Of a stretch of 64,000 nt of DNA, positions 62,351-64,000 are shown piece by piece (the stretch's first letter is position 1; each line of letters begins with the position of its first letter). The DNA is taken from assembly GCA_028873595.1 (NCBI GenBank), contig JAPPOV010000024.1:1-64000 (forward strand), given 5' to 3'. Under the pieces are notes generated by a model. That model was not told the origin of the DNA. It did no database searches and saw only the letters and a program-made list of their open reading frames with translations. This DNA comes from Gemmatimonadota bacterium (GTDB lineage Bacteria; Gemmatimonadota; Gemmatimonadetes; Longimicrobiales; Gaopeijiaceae). The position numbers and the translations under genes are program-made.

Positions 62351-64000
62351 CTACGACACCGGCCGTTCCGTGGGCTGCATCTGCACGGCCCACATTCCTG
62401 AATTGATATCAGCAAAGAAGATGTTGCCCTTCCAGGGCATGACTCCCCATGCCGCGGCGGAGTTGGGGATGTACCCCAGCGGATCGAACGCCTTGAAGAC
62501 CGATAGCTCACGACCCTGTGTGTAGAGGTTCCCCATGAGATCGCCGGAAATGTCGACCATCCGCACTCCACCTTCATAATAGGCTTGATAAAGGATGTCG
62601 TTCTCGACCCACATGTTGTGGGTCCCGTATTCGCTCACCTCATACCGGGCGAGCTGCACGGGGTTCATGGGGTCGGTGAAGTCGACGATCTGCGTGTATC
62701 CCGATGTTGCGCGCGGGTATCCGCCCTTCCCTGTCTCTGGATTGTACTGCTGGCGGTGATCGGGCCCGGTGCCCTGCCACGCGAGACCGTTTCTCTGGAC
62801 GCGCTCGTCACCGACGATCAGAAGCATCCGGCCGGTTGACTCCTGGTAGTACGGGAAGACTGCGTGGGTGGAGCCCGTCGTGAGAGGGAAGGATGTCACG
62901 AAGACCGGGTTCTCGATGGAGCCGCCCCACTCGCCGTTCCCGACATCGACGACAACGATCCCCGTTTCCCACTCCGCCGAATAGGCGAGGCCGTCATGTA
63001 CCCAAACGTCGTGCACGCGTGAGTTGGGGTGGTTGTACTCACTGACGTAGCGTGGATTCGCGAGATCGCGCACGTCGATGATGACGTATTTGTCGCCGCC
63101 GGCGAGTGCGAACAGGTAGTCCTCCGTAGCGTACATGTTATGAACACCGCCGGTCACGCCGTTGCCCTCGAACGTGGAGGCCACTCGCGGATGTGCCGGA
63201 TCTGTGAGGTCGAGAATCACCACGCCATTGCGGCGATTCGATGCGCCCTCTCGTGATATCGCAGCATATCGGCCGTCGGGTGAGGCCTTCACGTCGTTGG
63301 TCGTGCGCGCGTCGACCTGGATCGAGTCGGTCTTGAAGATGTTCGACGGGTCAGTGACGTCCCAGACCATGCTGATACCGTCGCCGAACTTTGATCCGGT
63401 CAGCGCGTAGTCGCGACCATCGACGCCTTCCCAGATCCAGAGGTCTGTCGTGAAGACGCGTGACTCTCGCCCCTGTCCGACGACGTCCAGCGTGCGCACC
63501 GCATTTCGCGAGACGACTCGGAAGGAGAACTCAGCTCGTACCGAGCCTGTCGAAGCCACGGCGGTGTATACCCCGGGCACGTCGGCCACCATCCTTCCCT
63601 GCTCGATCTGCGCGGGTCCCGCGGGCGCGCGAATCGAGTCGTCCGCCTGATAGAGGTAGCTCCACGAAAGAGGTACGTCGTCGATCCGTGAACCCTGCGC
63701 GTCGTACGCAGCTGCATCGAAGCTCTGAACGTCGCCGGTACGCACCTGAATCTGGCCTCCACGCAATTCGAGACGCGTCACCGGGCTGTCTTCGACCTCG
63801 TGTATGAGACTTCCCGTGATACCGTCCACAGAGGCCGTGATCGTTACCGAGCCAACGCTGACACCCCGGACGTTGCCGAATGGATCAACCGTCGCAACCG
63901 ATTCATCCGACGACGACCAGGTGACCTCAGGGTAGGGGCGAGCGGTCCCGTCGGCGTGGGATGCGGACGCACGGTGGAGAATCCGGGTGCCGGCGAAAAG
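62351..64000 (-). CDS. LVIVD-repeat secreted protein, 5' end outside the window
   Basis: At least 549 residues; the frame is open to the window edge, so the N-terminus is missing. The visible N-part has a bacterial Ig-like segment (VTWSSSDESVATVDPFGNVRG, then VSVGSVTITASVDG) at about 63850-63970. A beta-sandwich region comes next. LVIVD/beta-propeller repeats follow: GVVILDLTDPAHPRVASTFEG, YVIIDVRDLANPRYVSEYNH, IVDFTDPMNPVQLARYEVSEYG, and VRMVDISGD. Such proteins are surface or periplasmic and of unknown ligand. It precedes the small lipoprotein by 41 bases. Confidence 0.82.
   Translation of the reverse strand, partial: LFAGTRILHRASASHADGTARPYPEVTWSSSDESVATVDPFGNVRGVSVGSVTITASVDGITGSLIHEVEDSPVTRLELRGGQIQVRTGDVQSFDAAAYDAQGSRIDDVPLSWSYLYQADDSIRAPAGPAQIEQGRMVADVPGVYTAVASTGSVRAEFSFRVVSRNAVRTLDVVGQGRESRVFTTDLWIWEGVDGRDYALTGSKFGDGISMVWDVTDPSNIFKTDSIQVDARTTNDVKASPDGRYAAISREGASNRRNGVVILDLTDPAHPRVASTFEGNGVTGGVHNMYATEDYLFALAGGDKYVIIDVRDLANPRYVSEYNHPNSRVHDVWVHDGLAYSAEWETGIVVVDVGNGEWGGSIENPVFVTSFPLTTGSTHAVFPYYQESTGRMLLIVGDERVQRNGLAWQGTGPDHRQQYNPETGKGGYPRATSGYTQIVDFTDPMNPVQLARYEVSEYGTHNMWVENDILYQAYYEGGVRMVDISGDLMGNLYTQGRELSVFKAFDPLGYIPNSAAAWGVMPWKGNIFFADINSGMWAVQMQPTERPVS

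Noticed and set aside
1-64000. CRISPR arrays, insertion sequences and rRNA genes
   Set aside because: I found no regularly spaced repeats, no transposase or integrase motifs and no rRNA segments on either strand.

Overview
The window is one continuous piece of a GC-rich bacterial chromosome around the replication origin. The block mnmE-yidC-yidD-rnpA-rpmH runs leftward and dnaA-dnaN runs rightward, with DnaA-box-like sites in both flanking gaps. The accessory repertoire is six-bladed beta-propeller and bacterial-Ig lipoproteins, penicillin acylase, exported amidohydrolase, M28 and M6 peptidases, OmpA/Pal lipoproteins and HTH_34 winged-helix regulators. That mix suggests a diderm, heterotrophic, Gemmatimonadota-like organism. 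The lineage is an inference from gene content; there is no rRNA in the window.

Region by region. 1-7.2 kb: origin housekeeping genes. 7.2-15 kb: pyrE, a thioesterase, uppS, a small winged-helix/membrane-protein operon, a lipid-kinase-family gene, then a rightward phospholipid operon. That operon holds PlsC, a protein resembling mitochondrial Tam41 CDP-diacylglycerol synthase, and a CDP-alcohol phosphatidyltransferase. 15.5-18.8 kb: modABC, a poorly coding stretch with a truncated lipoprotein frame, and tRNA-Asn. 18.9-26.5 kb: a beta-propeller protein, an aconitase-family enzyme with its swivel domain at the N-terminus, an exported HpcH/HpaI-like lipoprotein, an OmpA lipoprotein, and a hydrolase-crcB-lipoprotein operon. 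26.6-27.4 kb: tRNA-Val and tRNA-Glu separated by a perfect hairpin, then phhB. 27.4-37.1 kb: a long leftward run (ligA, polX, CaCA antiporter, DUF2157, fabI, class III aminotransferase, lipase, HAD phosphatase). 37.3-40.7 kb: an exported amidohydrolase and a class V aminotransferase.

40.7-47.9 kb is an ECF sigma/anti-sigma operon whose downstream genes mostly act at the envelope: YbjQ, a receiver-like domain fused in frame to a DacB lipoprotein, a polytopic M28 peptidase and an exported PHP protein, mostly joined by 4-base overlaps. 48-52.5 kb carries a lipoprotein, an Ig-fused N-formylglutamate-amidohydrolase-like lipoprotein and a penicillin acylase. At 52.6-53.25 kb lies an AT-rich membrane gene that looks foreign.

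53.8-59.2 kb is a catabolic operon: LutABC-type lactate oxidation, an APC permease and a two-subunit ThDP 2-oxoacid decarboxylase of the ComD/ComE type. The layout suggests uptake, oxidation of a 2-hydroxyacid to a 2-oxoacid, and decarboxylation. 59.2-64 kb holds an arginine/glycine-rich exported protein and a leftward operon of secreted proteins (LVIVD-repeat protein cut by the window end, a small lipoprotein, an M6 metalloprotease).

The observations I consider most worth testing are the complete enclosure of rpmH inside the rnpA frame, the Tam41-like gene in a bacterial phospholipid operon, the LutABC-ComDE-type operon, and the receiver-DacB fusion.
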